DNA of 64,000 nucleotides from Verrucomicrobiia bacterium (GTDB taxonomy: Bacteria; Verrucomicrobiota; Verrucomicrobiia; Palsa-1439): NCBI GenBank assembly GCA_022072455.1, contig JAJVHY010000003.1, positions 1 to 64,000 on the forward strand, written 5' to 3'. Shown here piece after piece: positions 8,957 to 17,999 of the stretch. The first letter of the stretch is position 1; each line of letters opens with the position of its first letter. The position numbers were made by a program, and so were the translations under genes. Below the pieces are notes generated by a model. That model made no database searches. It was not told the DNA's origin and worked only from the letters and a program-made list of their open reading frames with translations.

Positions 8957-10948
8957 ATGAAATCCGTCACGCTCCAAATCAACGGCATGAACTGCGCGAG
9001 CTGTGCGCGCACCGCCCAACAAGCGCTCGCCGCCGTCCCCGGTGTCCAATCTGTCACCGTCAACTTCCTCAACAAAACCGCCACCATTACCGGCGGCGCG
9101 GAAGCTGACCTCATTGCCGCCGTCAAGGCTGCCGGCTACACCGCCCACCTCCCCACCCGCAACCGCGCTGCCGAAGAAGCCCGCGCCGCCCAACTCGCCC
9201 TCCTCCGCACCGCCGGCATCGGCGCGCTGCTGCTGGCCGGCTGGCTGCTCGATCTGCCGCCGCTGGCGATTGCCGCCACCATCCTGGCCGGTTTCCCCAT
9301 CGTCTACCGCGCCGGCAAAGCCCTCCTCGCCAAACGTCTCGACGCGGATGTCCTCGTCGCCATTGCCGTCATCGCTGCTTCTGCGATTGGCGAATTCATC
9401 GCCGCCGGCGAAGTCGCCTTCATCATGCAACTCGGCGAACAACTCGAAGCCTACACCACCCGCCGCGCCCGTCGCTCCCTCGGCAGCCTCCTCTCCCTCG
9501 TCCCGGCCCTGGCTCGTGTCCGGCGCGCTGACCAAGAAACAGAAGTTCCCACAGCCGACCTCCAAATCGGTGACATCATCATCGTCCGCGCCGGTGAACG
9601 GATCCCCGTGGACGGCATCGTTCGCAGCGGTACCGCCGCCGTCAACCAGGCGCCGGTTACCGGCGAGAGTATGCCGGTCAACAAGGAAGCCGGCGACGAA
9701 GTCTTCGTCGGCACCCTCAACGAAACCGGCGCGCTGATCATCGAAGCCCGGCGTGTCGGCGACGACACCACCCTCGCCCGCATCGCCCAACTCGTCGAAG
9801 CCGCCCAACAACGTGAAGCGCCCATCCAACGCACTCTCGACCGGCTCGCCGGCTGGCTCGTGCCGGTCATGCTCGGCCTCGCCGCACTCGTCTATCTGCT
9901 CACCGGCAACATCGAACGCTCGATCACCGTGTTGATCGTCGCCTGTCCGTGCGCGCTGATTTTGGCCACCCCCACCGCCGTCATGGCCGGGATCGCCCGC
10001 GCCGCCCGCGCCGGCATCCTCATCAAAGGCGGTCAATACCTCGAAGCCACCGCCCGGCTCCATACCATTGTTTTCGACAAAACCGGCACCCTCACCCACG
10101 GCCAACCGGAAGTTGCGGACATCCGCCGCAACTGCCACCACTCCGCCGCCGAACTCGTCGGCTTGGCGGCGATTGCAGAAAAAATGAGCTCGCACCCGAT
10201 TGCCCGCGCCATCCTCCGCAAAGCTGGCGGCACCCCGCCCGACCCGACTTCGTTCACATCGCACCAGCGGGGCGTCGTTGCCGAACACGCCGGCCAGAAA
10301 TTGGTCGTTGGCAATCCGGCCTTGCTCGCCGAACACTCCATCGCAGTGACCGGCGATCACCACGACATCTTGGTGGCGCACGACGGCCAACTCTGCGGCA
10401 GTATCGCCATTGCCGATACGGTGCGGGCTGATGCCGGCGCCGCCGTGCAGCAACTCCGGCAACTCGGCATTGCCAAGATCGTCATGCTGACGGGCGACAA
10501 CCGCCGGGTTGCCCTCGACATTGCCGGGCAACTGGGGATTGACGAAATCCAAGCCGAAGTCTTGCCGGAGCAAAAGGCGCAACACATTGAAGCGCTCAAA
10601 AAACACGGTCGCGTCGCGATGGTTGGCGACGGCATCAACGACGCGCCGGCCTTGGCGGTGGCCGATGTCGGCATGGCGATGGGGGTGACCGGCACCGATG
10701 TCGCGCACGAAGCCGCGGACGTGGCGTTGATGGCGGATGATCTCTCGAAAATCGCCTTCAGCGTCGGCCTCAGCCGGCAAGCGTTGAGGATCATCAAGCA
10801 AGGTTTGTGGTTTGCGTTGGTGTACAACGTCACAATGGTCGGGCTCGCCGGCAGCGGCCACATGCACATGATCGGCGGCGCCATCGCCCACCAGTTCAGC
10901 AGCGTCCTGGTGATATTGAATGCGATGCGGTTGCTGCGGTACCGGTAA
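8957..10948 (+). CDS. Heavy-metal translocating P-type ATPase (P1B)
   Basis: 663 aa from the ATG at 8957, chosen because it begins directly with the metal-binding HMA domain (GMNCASC); an in-frame upstream ATG would add 31 unlike residues. The order is HMA domain (1-70), membrane pairs, actuator with PVTGES, the CPC membrane motif in VACPCALILATPT, the phosphorylated Asp in DKTGTLT, SSHP in the nucleotide domain, and VGDGINDAPALA. CPC and the single CxxC HMA domain favour export of Cu(I) or another soft metal. The last membrane helices (ALVYNVTM, HQFSSVLVILNAM) are not a textbook Cu site, so the ion is uncertain. No chaperone or metal regulator is adjacent. Confidence 0.93.
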   Translation: MKSVTLQINGMNCASCARTAQQALAAVPGVQSVTVNFLNKTATITGGAEADLIAAVKAAGYTAHLPTRNRAAEEARAAQLALLRTAGIGALLLAGWLLDLPPLAIAATILAGFPIVYRAGKALLAKRLDADVLVAIAVIAASAIGEFIAAGEVAFIMQLGEQLEAYTTRRARRSLGSLLSLVPALARVRRADQETEVPTADLQIGDIIIVRAGERIPVDGIVRSGTAAVNQAPVTGESMPVNKEAGDEVFVGTLNETGALIIEARRVGDDTTLARIAQLVEAAQQREAPIQRTLDRLAGWLVPVMLGLAALVYLLTGNIERSITVLIVACPCALILATPTAVMAGIARAARAGILIKGGQYLEATARLHTIVFDKTGTLTHGQPEVADIRRNCHHSAAELVGLAAIAEKMSSHPIARAILRKAGGTPPDPTSFTSHQRGVVAEHAGQKLVVGNPALLAEHSIAVTGDHHDILVAHDGQLCGSIAIADTVRADAGAAVQQLRQLGIAKIVMLTGDNRRVALDIAGQLGIDEIQAEVLPEQKAQHIEALKKHGRVAMVGDGINDAPALAVADVGMAMGVTGTDVAHEAADVALMADDLSKIAFSVGLSRQALRIIKQGLWFALVYNVTMVGLAGSGHMHMIGGAIAHQFSSVLVILNAMRLLRYR

Positions 10949-11045
10949 ATGACACATCCAGACGTACGCTGGGCGGGGCACAGATTTGCGTTGGATTTCC
11001 GCCGGCAAGTCTGGTAGTGGTAACCGGCAGCGCGCGAGCTGTCGT

Positions 11046-11795
11046 ATGTTGATCAGCATCATCGTTCCGACTCTTAACGAAGAGACCAATTTGCCCGTCA
11101 CTCTCCGGCAATTGGCTCAGCGCCCGGATGTGGAATTGATCGTGGTGGATGGCGGCTCGACGGATCATACGATTCATATCGCCCGCAAGTTCACCTCCTA
11201 CGTTTTTCTTTCCGCGCGCGGGCGCGCCCAGCAGATGAATGCCGGGGCGCGGCACGCGACCGGCGATATCCTGTTGTTCCTTCATGCCGACACGTTTCTG
11301 TTGCCGGGGGCGTTGGAGGAATTGCAACGGCGGATTACCGGGGATGGGGCGGTGGGCGGGGCGTTTGACCTGCATATTGATTCGCCGGGGCGGCTGTTGC
11401 AGTTGCTGGCCCGGGTTTCCAATCACCGGTCACGATTCTTCCGCACGCCGGGCGGGAATCAGGGGATTTTCTGCTGGCGCCAGGTTTTCGAAAAAGTCGG
11501 CGGATATCCGGAGATTCCGATTTTGGAAGATCGCGCGTTCGCGCGCCGGTTGCGGCGGGCGGGGCGGTTGACGTTTTTGCAGACCGGCTTGGTCACCAGC
11601 GCGCGGCGTTGGGTGGCTAATGGTGTGATCAAGACGACGCTGGTGAATTGGTGGGTGAAATTCCTCCATTGTCTCTGCATCCCCCCTCAGCAACTGCGGC
11701 GCATCTACGATGGCTGGCTTGTCTGTGGAACCGCGCGCGGCGATAAATCCGCGATCATCCCCCCGGGGAAACAACGGCTCCAAGGCCAGCGTTAG
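11046..11795 (+). CDS. Family 2 glycosyltransferase (TIGR04283-like)
   Basis: 249 aa GT-A fold enzyme. The start at 11046 gives the classic MLISIIVPTLNEE beginning. Visible motifs are the nucleotide-sugar region LIVVDGGSTD, the metal-binding HAD in LLFLHADTFLLPG, and the acceptor region PILEDRAFARRLRRAG. These resemble the compact rSAM/selenodomain-associated transferases (TIGR04283); the sugar and acceptor are unknown. There are no membrane segments in the catalytic part. Its stop overlaps the stop of the convergent LOG-family gene by 3 bases, so the two transcripts collide with no room for a terminator between them. Confidence 0.88.
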   Translation: MLISIIVPTLNEETNLPVTLRQLAQRPDVELIVVDGGSTDHTIHIARKFTSYVFLSARGRAQQMNAGARHATGDILLFLHADTFLLPGALEELQRRITGDGAVGGAFDLHIDSPGRLLQLLARVSNHRSRFFRTPGGNQGIFCWRQVFEKVGGYPEIPILEDRAFARRLRRAGRLTFLQTGLVTSARRWVANGVIKTTLVNWWVKFLHCLCIPPQQLRRIYDGWLVCGTARGDKSAIIPPGKQRLQGQR

Positions 11796-12808
11796 TGCTG
11801 GTTGACGACATCGATCACGGCGCGTAACCGGCCGAAATTCGTCCGGTTGAATGGAAAAACCACCCGGTGGAGTCCCGCCAATTCTGGTTCGTTTTCTTCT
11901 TCGGGTGCGGAGCCTTCGGCGCGGAACTTCCCGCCGTTGACGCAAATGCCGGCAAAGCGGTCGTTGAGTGTTTGCAACAAGTGCTCGGTGACCGGACGCT
12001 TGACGCGCAAGACGAGATTTTCTTTGACGTACCGGCTGGAATGGTAGTTCCGGTAAAAGTGCGCAATCTCATCGCACGCCTCCTCGATGTCGTCGGTGAC
12101 TTTGAACAACGTGAGGTCGTCCTTGTTGATCAAGCCGGCATCCAGCAGTTGATCCTGCACGAACCGCCACCACGTCTTCCAGTAGCTGCCGTGCGGCCGG
12201 TCAATGAACACCAGCGGTTTCGGCTGGCTCTTGCCGGTCTGCATGAGCGTGAGCGCCTCGAAGCCTTCGTCGTGCGTGCCGAAGCCGCCGGGAAAGAGCG
12301 CAATGGCGCTGCTCTCTTTGATGAAACAAAGTTTGCGCGTGAAGAAATATTTGAAATTGATCAGCTTTGGATCGCCGGCAATTTCGTCGTTCGGCTCTTG
12401 TTCAAACGGCAGGCGGATGTTCAGCCCGAAACTGTTGTCGCGCCCTGCCCCGCGTTGTCCCGCGCCCATGATGCCTTCGCCGCCGCCGGTAATGACCATG
12501 AACCCGCGTTCGACGATGGCCTTGCTGAACGCGACGGCTTGGAGGTACTCGGGCGCATCGGGTTTCGTGCGCGCGGAGCCAAAGATCGTGACCTTGCGCT
12601 TCTCCCGGTAGGGCGTGAAGATGCGCGAGGAATACCGGAGTTCTTTGAGGGCGGAGGTCATCACCTTCATGTCGAGCCGGTCGGCCTTGTCGTCGAGGAG
12701 CCGCAGCGCGGTCTCGATCAGATCCACCGCGAGGTCGGCATTGTCGCCGTCGTTGTGTTCGTTGACGAGTTGCTGGATGAGCGCTTGGTGTTGTTTGCTG
12801 AGCGGCAT
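11792..12808 (-). CDS. LOG-family (TIGR00730) Rossmann-fold protein
   Basis: 338 aa. The family signatures are visible: ITGGGEGIMGAGQRGAG and the nucleotide-binding LFPGGFGTHDEGFE with the catalytic Glu. LOG proteins hydrolyse nucleotide 5-monophosphates, classically cytokinin ribotides. This long form has an extra N-terminal helical region (1-70) and a C-terminal domain (250-338), as in bacterial PpnN-like relatives, so the substrate is probably a purine nucleotide rather than a hormone. It is monocistronic, facing the glycosyltransferase gene. The ATG at 12808 is the only convincing start. Confidence 0.87.
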   Translation of the reverse strand: MPLSKQHQALIQQLVNEHNDGDNADLAVDLIETALRLLDDKADRLDMKVMTSALKELRYSSRIFTPYREKRKVTIFGSARTKPDAPEYLQAVAFSKAIVERGFMVITGGGEGIMGAGQRGAGRDNSFGLNIRLPFEQEPNDEIAGDPKLINFKYFFTRKLCFIKESSAIALFPGGFGTHDEGFEALTLMQTGKSQPKPLVFIDRPHGSYWKTWWRFVQDQLLDAGLINKDDLTLFKVTDDIEEACDEIAHFYRNYHSSRYVKENLVLRVKRPVTEHLLQTLNDRFAGICVNGGKFRAEGSAPEEENEPELAGLHRVVFPFNRTNFGRLRAVIDVVNQH

Positions 12809-12852
12809 GGGAGGCGCAATCTAGCCGACAAACCCGGCGAGTCAACGCGATT

Positions 12853-13560
12853 TCACACGGCGACGGGCGCGTGTTTTTCATCCAGCCGCTGGCAGCCTTC
12901 CAGTATCAACGCCGCGGCGTTTTCCTGGATGCCGATGGTGGGGGGGCGCACCGCGAGTTGAAAAACAAACTGCCCCTGCTGCATTTGCATGAGTGCGAAG
13001 AGGGCGTCCTTGTTTTTTAGACCGCTGACGGTTTCGGCGTAGGCAAATGTGCCGTTGACGAAGTAAATTTTTCCGACCAACTCGCCAGCTTGGGTGAGTG
13101 TCAGGGCGCCTTGTTGTTGTTGACTGACGAGTGTCTGCAGCAGGCTGACGATGTGTAATCCCGCCAGATCGCCAAGCATGTCGGTGGGGCGAAACTGGTT
13201 GACGTTGAGACCAGTCATGGTCCGATCAGACTTGGTGTCGTTCCGGCGGCGGGCGATCCACCGCTGCGCGTCCGCCTGCGTTCCGGCGAACACATGGAAC
13301 AATGTTTTGCCGATTTGCACCGAGTCGCCATGGTGCAAGACGGTTTCCCACGCAGGCCGGCCGTTTACCTGGACGCCATTGGCGCTGCCGCGATCGGTTA
13401 AGAGCGGCCCGTTGGCGGAGGGGGAAATGCGGGCGTGGACGCGCGATACGAGCCGGTCGTTGAGCACAATTTGGTTCATGCCCGCTCGGCCAATCAACAC
13501 ATTCTTGTTCGCCGGCAACTCGAAGAGGCTGTCATCCGCCCCGATCAAAAAAAAGCTCAT
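12853..13560 (-). CDS. FHA domain plus DUF4388 (PATAN-type) signalling protein
   Basis: 235 aa. The N-terminal FHA domain (about 5-90) recognises phosphothreonine: LIGRAGMNQIVLND, SRVHARI and DRGSANGVQVNG carry the conserved Gly-Arg, Ser-His and Asn. The C-terminal half (about 125-235) matches DUF4388, with LLQTLVSQQQQGALTLTQ, GKIYFVNGTFAYA and ALFALMQMQQGQFVFQ, a domain found with receivers and kinases in gliding and verrucomicrobial bacteria. It follows kdpE by only 27 bases on the same strand and could be read through from the kdp operon. A link to Ser/Thr kinase signalling is inferred; no such kinase is in the window. Confidence 0.85.
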   Translation of the reverse strand: MSFFLIGADDSLFELPANKNVLIGRAGMNQIVLNDRLVSRVHARISPSANGPLLTDRGSANGVQVNGRPAWETVLHHGDSVQIGKTLFHVFAGTQADAQRWIARRRNDTKSDRTMTGLNVNQFRPTDMLGDLAGLHIVSLLQTLVSQQQQGALTLTQAGELVGKIYFVNGTFAYAETVSGLKNKDALFALMQMQQGQFVFQLAVRPPTIGIQENAAALILEGCQRLDEKHAPVAV

Positions 13561-13587
13561 GCGGCCTGAAAAAGCAACTTCGATGCC

Positions 13588-14259
13588 TTAATCAGCCAGC
13601 AGCCGATAGCCAATGCCGGCTTCCGTCCGGATCAACTTTTGCTGGGGATTGCTTTCGAGCTTCTTCCGCAGATGGGTGATGTAAACGCGGAGATATTGCG
13701 ATTGCTCCTCGGCTTTCGGTCCCCAAACTGCGCGGAGCAATTGCTTTTGGGTGACGACTTTGCCGGCATGCCGGACCAACTCGTGCAGCAACGCATACTC
13801 CGTGGCCGTCAAATGCACTTCTGACTTCTGGACGGTGACCGTCCTTTGCGCGAGGTCAACTGTCAGATCGCCGACGACAAAGACCGGCGCTTGGGCTTCG
13901 GGCGCGCGCCGCTGAATCGCCCGCAGCCGCGCCAATAATTCTGCCGTACTGAACGGCTTCGTCAAATAATCATCCGCGCCGGCATCCAAAGCCGCGACTT
14001 TGTCGGCCTCCTGATTGCGCACCGTCAGGACGAGCACCGGTGTCGTGCTCCACTCACGCAGCCGCTGCAACACCACCAACCCATCCATATCCGGCAACCC
14101 CAGATCAAGCACGACGACATCCGGCCGTTTCGCCGCCGCGTCCTGCAACCCGAGCTGACCGGCTTCCGCTTCAAAAACTCGGTAGCCGGCCGGCTCCAGC
14201 GTCAGTCGCAACAACCGCCGAATCGGCGGCTCATCATCAATGATCAAAACGCTTTTCAT
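13588..14259 (-). CDS. kdpE: KdpE response regulator
   Basis: 223 aa OmpR-class regulator. The receiver (1-120) has SVLIIDDEPPIRRLL, phospho-Asp in VVVLDLGLPDMDG and Lys in DDYLTKPFS. The winged helix (130-223) has LTATEYALLHELVRHAGKVV and YITHLRKKLE. It activates the kdp genes when KdpD phosphorylates it under potassium limitation. The ATG at 14259 is inside the last codons of kdpD (23-base overlap), as in other kdpDE pairs, and begins the receiver fold exactly. Here kdpDE lies downstream of the structural genes on the same strand, so autoregulation is likely. Confidence 0.95.
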   Translation of the reverse strand: MKSVLIIDDEPPIRRLLRLTLEPAGYRVFEAEAGQLGLQDAAAKRPDVVVLDLGLPDMDGLVVLQRLREWSTTPVLVLTVRNQEADKVAALDAGADDYLTKPFSTAELLARLRAIQRRAPEAQAPVFVVGDLTVDLAQRTVTVQKSEVHLTATEYALLHELVRHAGKVVTQKQLLRAVWGPKAEEQSQYLRVYITHLRKKLESNPQQKLIRTEAGIGYRLLAD

Positions 14260-16852
14260 TCGTCTCCACCGGCAAGCGCAACGTGAACGTCGCGCCGCCG
14301 GTCGGGTGGTTCGCCGCGAACGCTTCGCCCCCATGCGCCCGGGCGATCCCGGCCACAATTGACAGGCCCAGTCCGGACCCGCCGGTCTTCGAGTTGGCGC
14401 CCCGGTAGAATTTCTCGAAAATCTTCTTCTCCTCGCCGGGGGTGAGGCCGGTGCCGTGGTCGCGGATCTCCAATTCCAGCCTGCCGGCGTCGAGCCGCGC
14501 GGCCATCTCGACCGGGGTCCCGGCCGGGCTGTGCTGGACGGCGTTGATGAGGAGATTGCACAACGCCTGTTCTATCAAACCAAAATCCAATCGCACGAGC
14601 GGTAAGTTATCCGGTAACTGAAGCCGGATGCGTTCGCGTGAAATTTCGTTCGCGAGTTGATCCACCGCCGACTCCAGCAGTTCCCGGACTTCGCCCCACT
14701 CGGGATTCAGCGGCGTCTTCCCGGACTCGATGCGCGTCATCTCGAGCAGGTTGGTGACGATGCGTTCGAGCCGCCGGTTGGCGGCATGGATTTCGTCAAT
14801 GAATGTCTTCCCCAGCGGCACATCATCCAATTGCGTCGCCAAGCCTTCCGTCGCCGCGCGAATCACAGCTAATGGCGTCTTCAGCTCGTGCGACACCGAA
14901 TCGAGCAACGTGCGATGCAACTTTTCCGACTCTTCCGCAATTCGCGCCTCGTGTGCCTGCTCCATGAGCCGGTAACTCTCGATCATCACCGCGATTTGCC
15001 CGGCCATCGTTTCGAGTAGATCCCGCTCATTCATTGTCAACGTCGTGCGTTCAGCGAACCGCACCCCCAGCACGCCGTGTTGCCGCAACGGTAAATACAT
15101 TGCGGTCGCCTCCGGCAGCGTTTCAGTGAACCGGCCGGCGATCTGCTCGTTTTGCAGCGCCCACATGGCCACGGCAAGTTCCTTCTCGTCCGGTTGAAAT
15201 GTGCTCGTTGCGTGCGGAGCGCCGTCCAACAGAATCGTCGTGTGCGCTACGAACAACGCGTCCACCTCCTTCACCGCGCGTCCCAATCCATCGGCCAGCG
15301 ACGTGCTGGCGGTCACGCTCTCCAGCAGCCGGTTCAGCGCCGCGGTGCGGCGCTCGCGGCGGCGTTCCGCAGCTTCGCGGACGCGGAGTTGATTCGTAAA
15401 ATGCCCCATCGACAGTGCCACCACAAAGTACATGAAGAACATCATCAGATCGTGGACGTGGCTAATGTGAAACGTGAAGACCGGCGGGATAAACAAAAAA
15501 TTCCAGAGCACTGCGCTCAACGTCGCCACCACCAACACCGCCCACCGGTTCAACACCATCGCCAGCAACACCACCGCGAGCAGATACACCAACGCAATCG
15601 CCCAATAGCCGGTCACCTCCTGCAACAACCAACTCACCAACGTCACCGCCCCGACTGCGCCCGTTCCCCAGCCGCAATCGCGTAACAGGTTTGAGCCCAG
15701 CCAATCCGTCACCCGTCGCCGCTGTCCGAGGCCGGTCTTCTCGCCACGCACGATGTGGATGTCGATGTCGCCACCGTGTCGGATCAATTTCGTCGCCAGC
15801 GAACCGCCGCGGAGAAATTCGCGCGCTGGATGCCCGAGCGGTTTGCCAACGACGATCTGCGTGACGCCTTGTTCGCGCGCGACCTCGAGTATCGCGGCGG
15901 CGATGTTGTCGCCGGCCGTGCTGACGACTTCCGCACCGAGCTGCCGGGCTAGCGAAAGATTCTTCGTCAACCGCGCCTTGTCCTCCTCGCCGAGCGGTGT
16001 CGAAGTCTCGACGTAAATCGCCAGCCATGGCGCATCCATCGCACTGGCAACGCGCCGCGTCCAGCGGATGAGTTGCGCCGAATACGGGCTTGGCCCGACG
16101 CCGACCGCGAGCCGCTGGGTTGCTTGCCACCGGCCACGCTTGAGTCCGCCATCGACGCTTTCCGCCGTGACCCGCAACGCAATCTCGCGTAACGCCGCCA
16201 GGTTTTCTTCCTGGAAGAAATTCTCCGCCGCCGTCGCCGCGCGGTCGCCCAGATACACTTTACCTTCGGCGAGACGCTTGCGGAGATGTTCGGGCGTCAG
16301 GTCGATGAGTTCGATTTCGTCGGCCTGATCGAGCACGGTGTCTGGCACTGTCTCCCGCATCGCGATCCCGGTGATTTGCTGCACAACATCGTTACGACTT
16401 TCGAGGTGCTGGACGTTTAGCGTCGAGTAAACATTGATGCCGGCATCGAGGAGTTCGAGCACGTCCTGATAACGCTTCGGATGCCGGGAGGTCGGCGCGT
16501 TCGTGTGCGCGAGTTCGTCGACGAGCACGAGCTGCGGTCGCCGCGCGAGAATCGCGTCGATGTCCATCTCTTCGAGCGTCACGCCCCGGTAATCAATACT
16601 CTTGCGATCAATGATCGGCAACCCGGCCAGCAACGCTTGGGTCTCGGCTCGCCCGTGTGTTTCCACGATGCCGACGACCACCTTCACGCCTTCGCGTTGC
16701 CGGGCCTGCGCCGCTTGTAGCATCGCGAACGTCTTGCCGACGCCCGGACACATGCCAAAGAAAATTTTTAGCTGGCCGCGCTTCGCCAGTTGTTCCTCGC
16801 GTTTGATCTCCGCAAGCAGTAAGTCCGGGTTGGGCCGTGGCCGCTCGCTCAT
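14237..16852 (-). CDS. kdpD: KdpD potassium sensor histidine kinase
   Basis: 871 aa, full length. The KdpD N-terminal domain (about 20-230) has Walker A FFGMCPGVGKT and VLVDELAHTNAPTSRHPKR. A universal-stress-type domain follows (about 245-370). Then come the DUF4118 membrane block of four helices (about 395-490), a GAF-like region (510-630), HisKA with His near residue 654 in DSVSHELKTPLAVIRA, and an HATPase (NLLINAVQHS, EKFYRGANSKTGGSGLGLSI). In Staphylococcus the stress domain binds c-di-AMP through an SxS motif; here the equivalent region reads GPSPYSAQ, so that binding is not evident. Overlaps kdpE and starts 4 bases after the four-helix sensor-like gene. Confidence 0.96.
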   Translation of the reverse strand: MSERPRPNPDLLLAEIKREEQLAKRGQLKIFFGMCPGVGKTFAMLQAAQARQREGVKVVVGIVETHGRAETQALLAGLPIIDRKSIDYRGVTLEEMDIDAILARRPQLVLVDELAHTNAPTSRHPKRYQDVLELLDAGINVYSTLNVQHLESRNDVVQQITGIAMRETVPDTVLDQADEIELIDLTPEHLRKRLAEGKVYLGDRAATAAENFFQEENLAALREIALRVTAESVDGGLKRGRWQATQRLAVGVGPSPYSAQLIRWTRRVASAMDAPWLAIYVETSTPLGEEDKARLTKNLSLARQLGAEVVSTAGDNIAAAILEVAREQGVTQIVVGKPLGHPAREFLRGGSLATKLIRHGGDIDIHIVRGEKTGLGQRRRVTDWLGSNLLRDCGWGTGAVGAVTLVSWLLQEVTGYWAIALVYLLAVVLLAMVLNRWAVLVVATLSAVLWNFLFIPPVFTFHISHVHDLMMFFMYFVVALSMGHFTNQLRVREAAERRRERRTAALNRLLESVTASTSLADGLGRAVKEVDALFVAHTTILLDGAPHATSTFQPDEKELAVAMWALQNEQIAGRFTETLPEATAMYLPLRQHGVLGVRFAERTTLTMNERDLLETMAGQIAVMIESYRLMEQAHEARIAEESEKLHRTLLDSVSHELKTPLAVIRAATEGLATQLDDVPLGKTFIDEIHAANRRLERIVTNLLEMTRIESGKTPLNPEWGEVRELLESAVDQLANEISRERIRLQLPDNLPLVRLDFGLIEQALCNLLINAVQHSPAGTPVEMAARLDAGRLELEIRDHGTGLTPGEEKKIFEKFYRGANSKTGGSGLGLSIVAGIARAHGGEAFAANHPTGGATFTLRLPVETNEKRFDH

Positions 16853-16856
16853 GGGC

Positions 16857-17747
16857 TTAGTGTAGTCTGTTCGACGACGGATTCAGCAACAAAAGCTCGC
16901 GGGGCGAGTAGATCGCCCGGCCGATGGGCTTGCCGGGAGTGGGCTCGTGTTCGACCGCTTGCTGCAACGCCATCAACGCTTCATCGCACGCGGCGAGCGC
17001 TTTTCGTTTTTCGTTCAACGAAAGCATGAGTGACCGGACATTCGTGTTCTCTCGCGACAACTTGATGATCTCTGCCCGCAAGGAGCTGAACTTCTCGAAG
17101 CTCGCCGTCGCGGCTGGATCGCGCACTTCAGCGAGCGCCCGGCGAACCTGCCGGTCTTCCTTCGTCATTGCGGATTCCATCGCGTCCATCTCGGCGTCAC
17201 CGTGCTCCGCGATGTGGGGCGGTAACGCTGCCAACAAACGCCACGCGCCCACGCGCGCTTCCGTTGCGGCCGACGACGTCTTCTGCGTGAGTGCCGCATC
17301 CATTTCCTTGACTGCGACCGTTGCCGGGCCAAACGCGAGACTGAACGCCTTCAAGTTCGTGTTCTTCACCGCCAACGCCAGCACTTCCTCGTCGATACGT
17401 TGCAGTTCGGCGAACGCCGTCGCGAAGTTTGTGAACAGTCCCTGCTCGTCCGGTAACAGCAGCCGCTCCAGTTGCTGACGTTCCGCCGCAGCGGACGCCA
17501 ACCGGGCACGAGCTTGCCCGGCAAATTTCTCCGAGTCCTCATCCGTGATCGCCAGTACGGCACTCTTCTCGGCCTCCGCCGCCGATTCCACACTCGAACG
17601 GATTTGGTTCACCAACGCGAGCCGTTGCGACTTCGACTCCCGATCCTCGCCCACGTGGAAATAGGCCACCACCGCCACTATCACCAGCAACACCAGCGAT
17701 CCGATCCCCATCCATACTGCTTCATTGATCCCAGGCTTGATTGGCAT
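16857..17747 (-). CDS. Membrane-anchored four-helix-bundle sensor-like protein in the kdp operon
   Basis: 296 aa. One membrane helix near the N-terminus (about 12-32) is followed by about 260 residues that are almost entirely helical and polar. They resemble the four-helix ligand-binding domain of chemoreceptors (4HB_MCP) without any HAMP, kinase or signalling domain. It lies between the 80-aa membrane protein gene (10-base gap, with a GTAGGAGG-type ribosome site) and kdpD (4-base gap), so it belongs to the operon. An accessory sensor or a modulator of KdpD or the pump is a reasonable inference. It is not a standard kdp component and I cannot assign a function. Confidence 0.75.
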   Translation of the reverse strand: MPIKPGINEAVWMGIGSLVLLVIVAVVAYFHVGEDRESKSQRLALVNQIRSSVESAAEAEKSAVLAITDEDSEKFAGQARARLASAAAERQQLERLLLPDEQGLFTNFATAFAELQRIDEEVLALAVKNTNLKAFSLAFGPATVAVKEMDAALTQKTSSAATEARVGAWRLLAALPPHIAEHGDAEMDAMESAMTKEDRQVRRALAEVRDPAATASFEKFSSLRAEIIKLSRENTNVRSLMLSLNEKRKALAACDEALMALQQAVEHEPTPGKPIGRAIYSPRELLLLNPSSNRLH

Positions 17748-17756
17748 GACAACCTC

Positions 17757-17999
17757 CTACGGCGAACCACCGCCATGCAGAATGGCAACGATCATTAACA
17801 CAAACCACGATACTACTGCCCACAGGCCGAGACGAAGCATAAAGCGGTTGGGGCGTGACACGACATCGCATCGCGATTTTGTCAGCGAAGCATCCACCAA
17901 CCAGCGCACACCTGGGCACGACCCTTGGAAACAATCCGCGATGACCGGAAACTGAAAGCTCCGGTGGGGGTGCGTTTGTGTGTTCATGGGGAAACTCAT
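17757..17999 (-). CDS. 80-aa membrane protein coupled to kdpC
   Basis: The ATG overlaps the kdpC stop as ATGA, the strongest argument that it is real. The first 50 residues are polar with three Cys and several Arg/His. A single hydrophobic helix (LGLWAVVSWFVLMIVAIL) precedes a short tail HGGGSP. A different frame covers the same bases but lacks both the coupling and the membrane helix, and is rejected. No family is recognised. Position after kdpC and before the four-helix protein suggests an accessory subunit or regulator of the Kdp pump, which is inference only. Confidence 0.68.
   Translation of the reverse strand: MSFPMNTQTHPHRSFQFPVIADCFQGSCPGVRWLVDASLTKSRCDVVSRPNRFMLRLGLWAVVSWFVLMIVAILHGGGSP

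Noticed and set aside
8801-11101. A 766-codon open frame on the reverse strand across the metal ATPase gene
   Set aside because: It is the antisense of a clear P1B ATPase, is low in hydrophobic order and has no family motif; high GC and codon bias keep antisense frames open.
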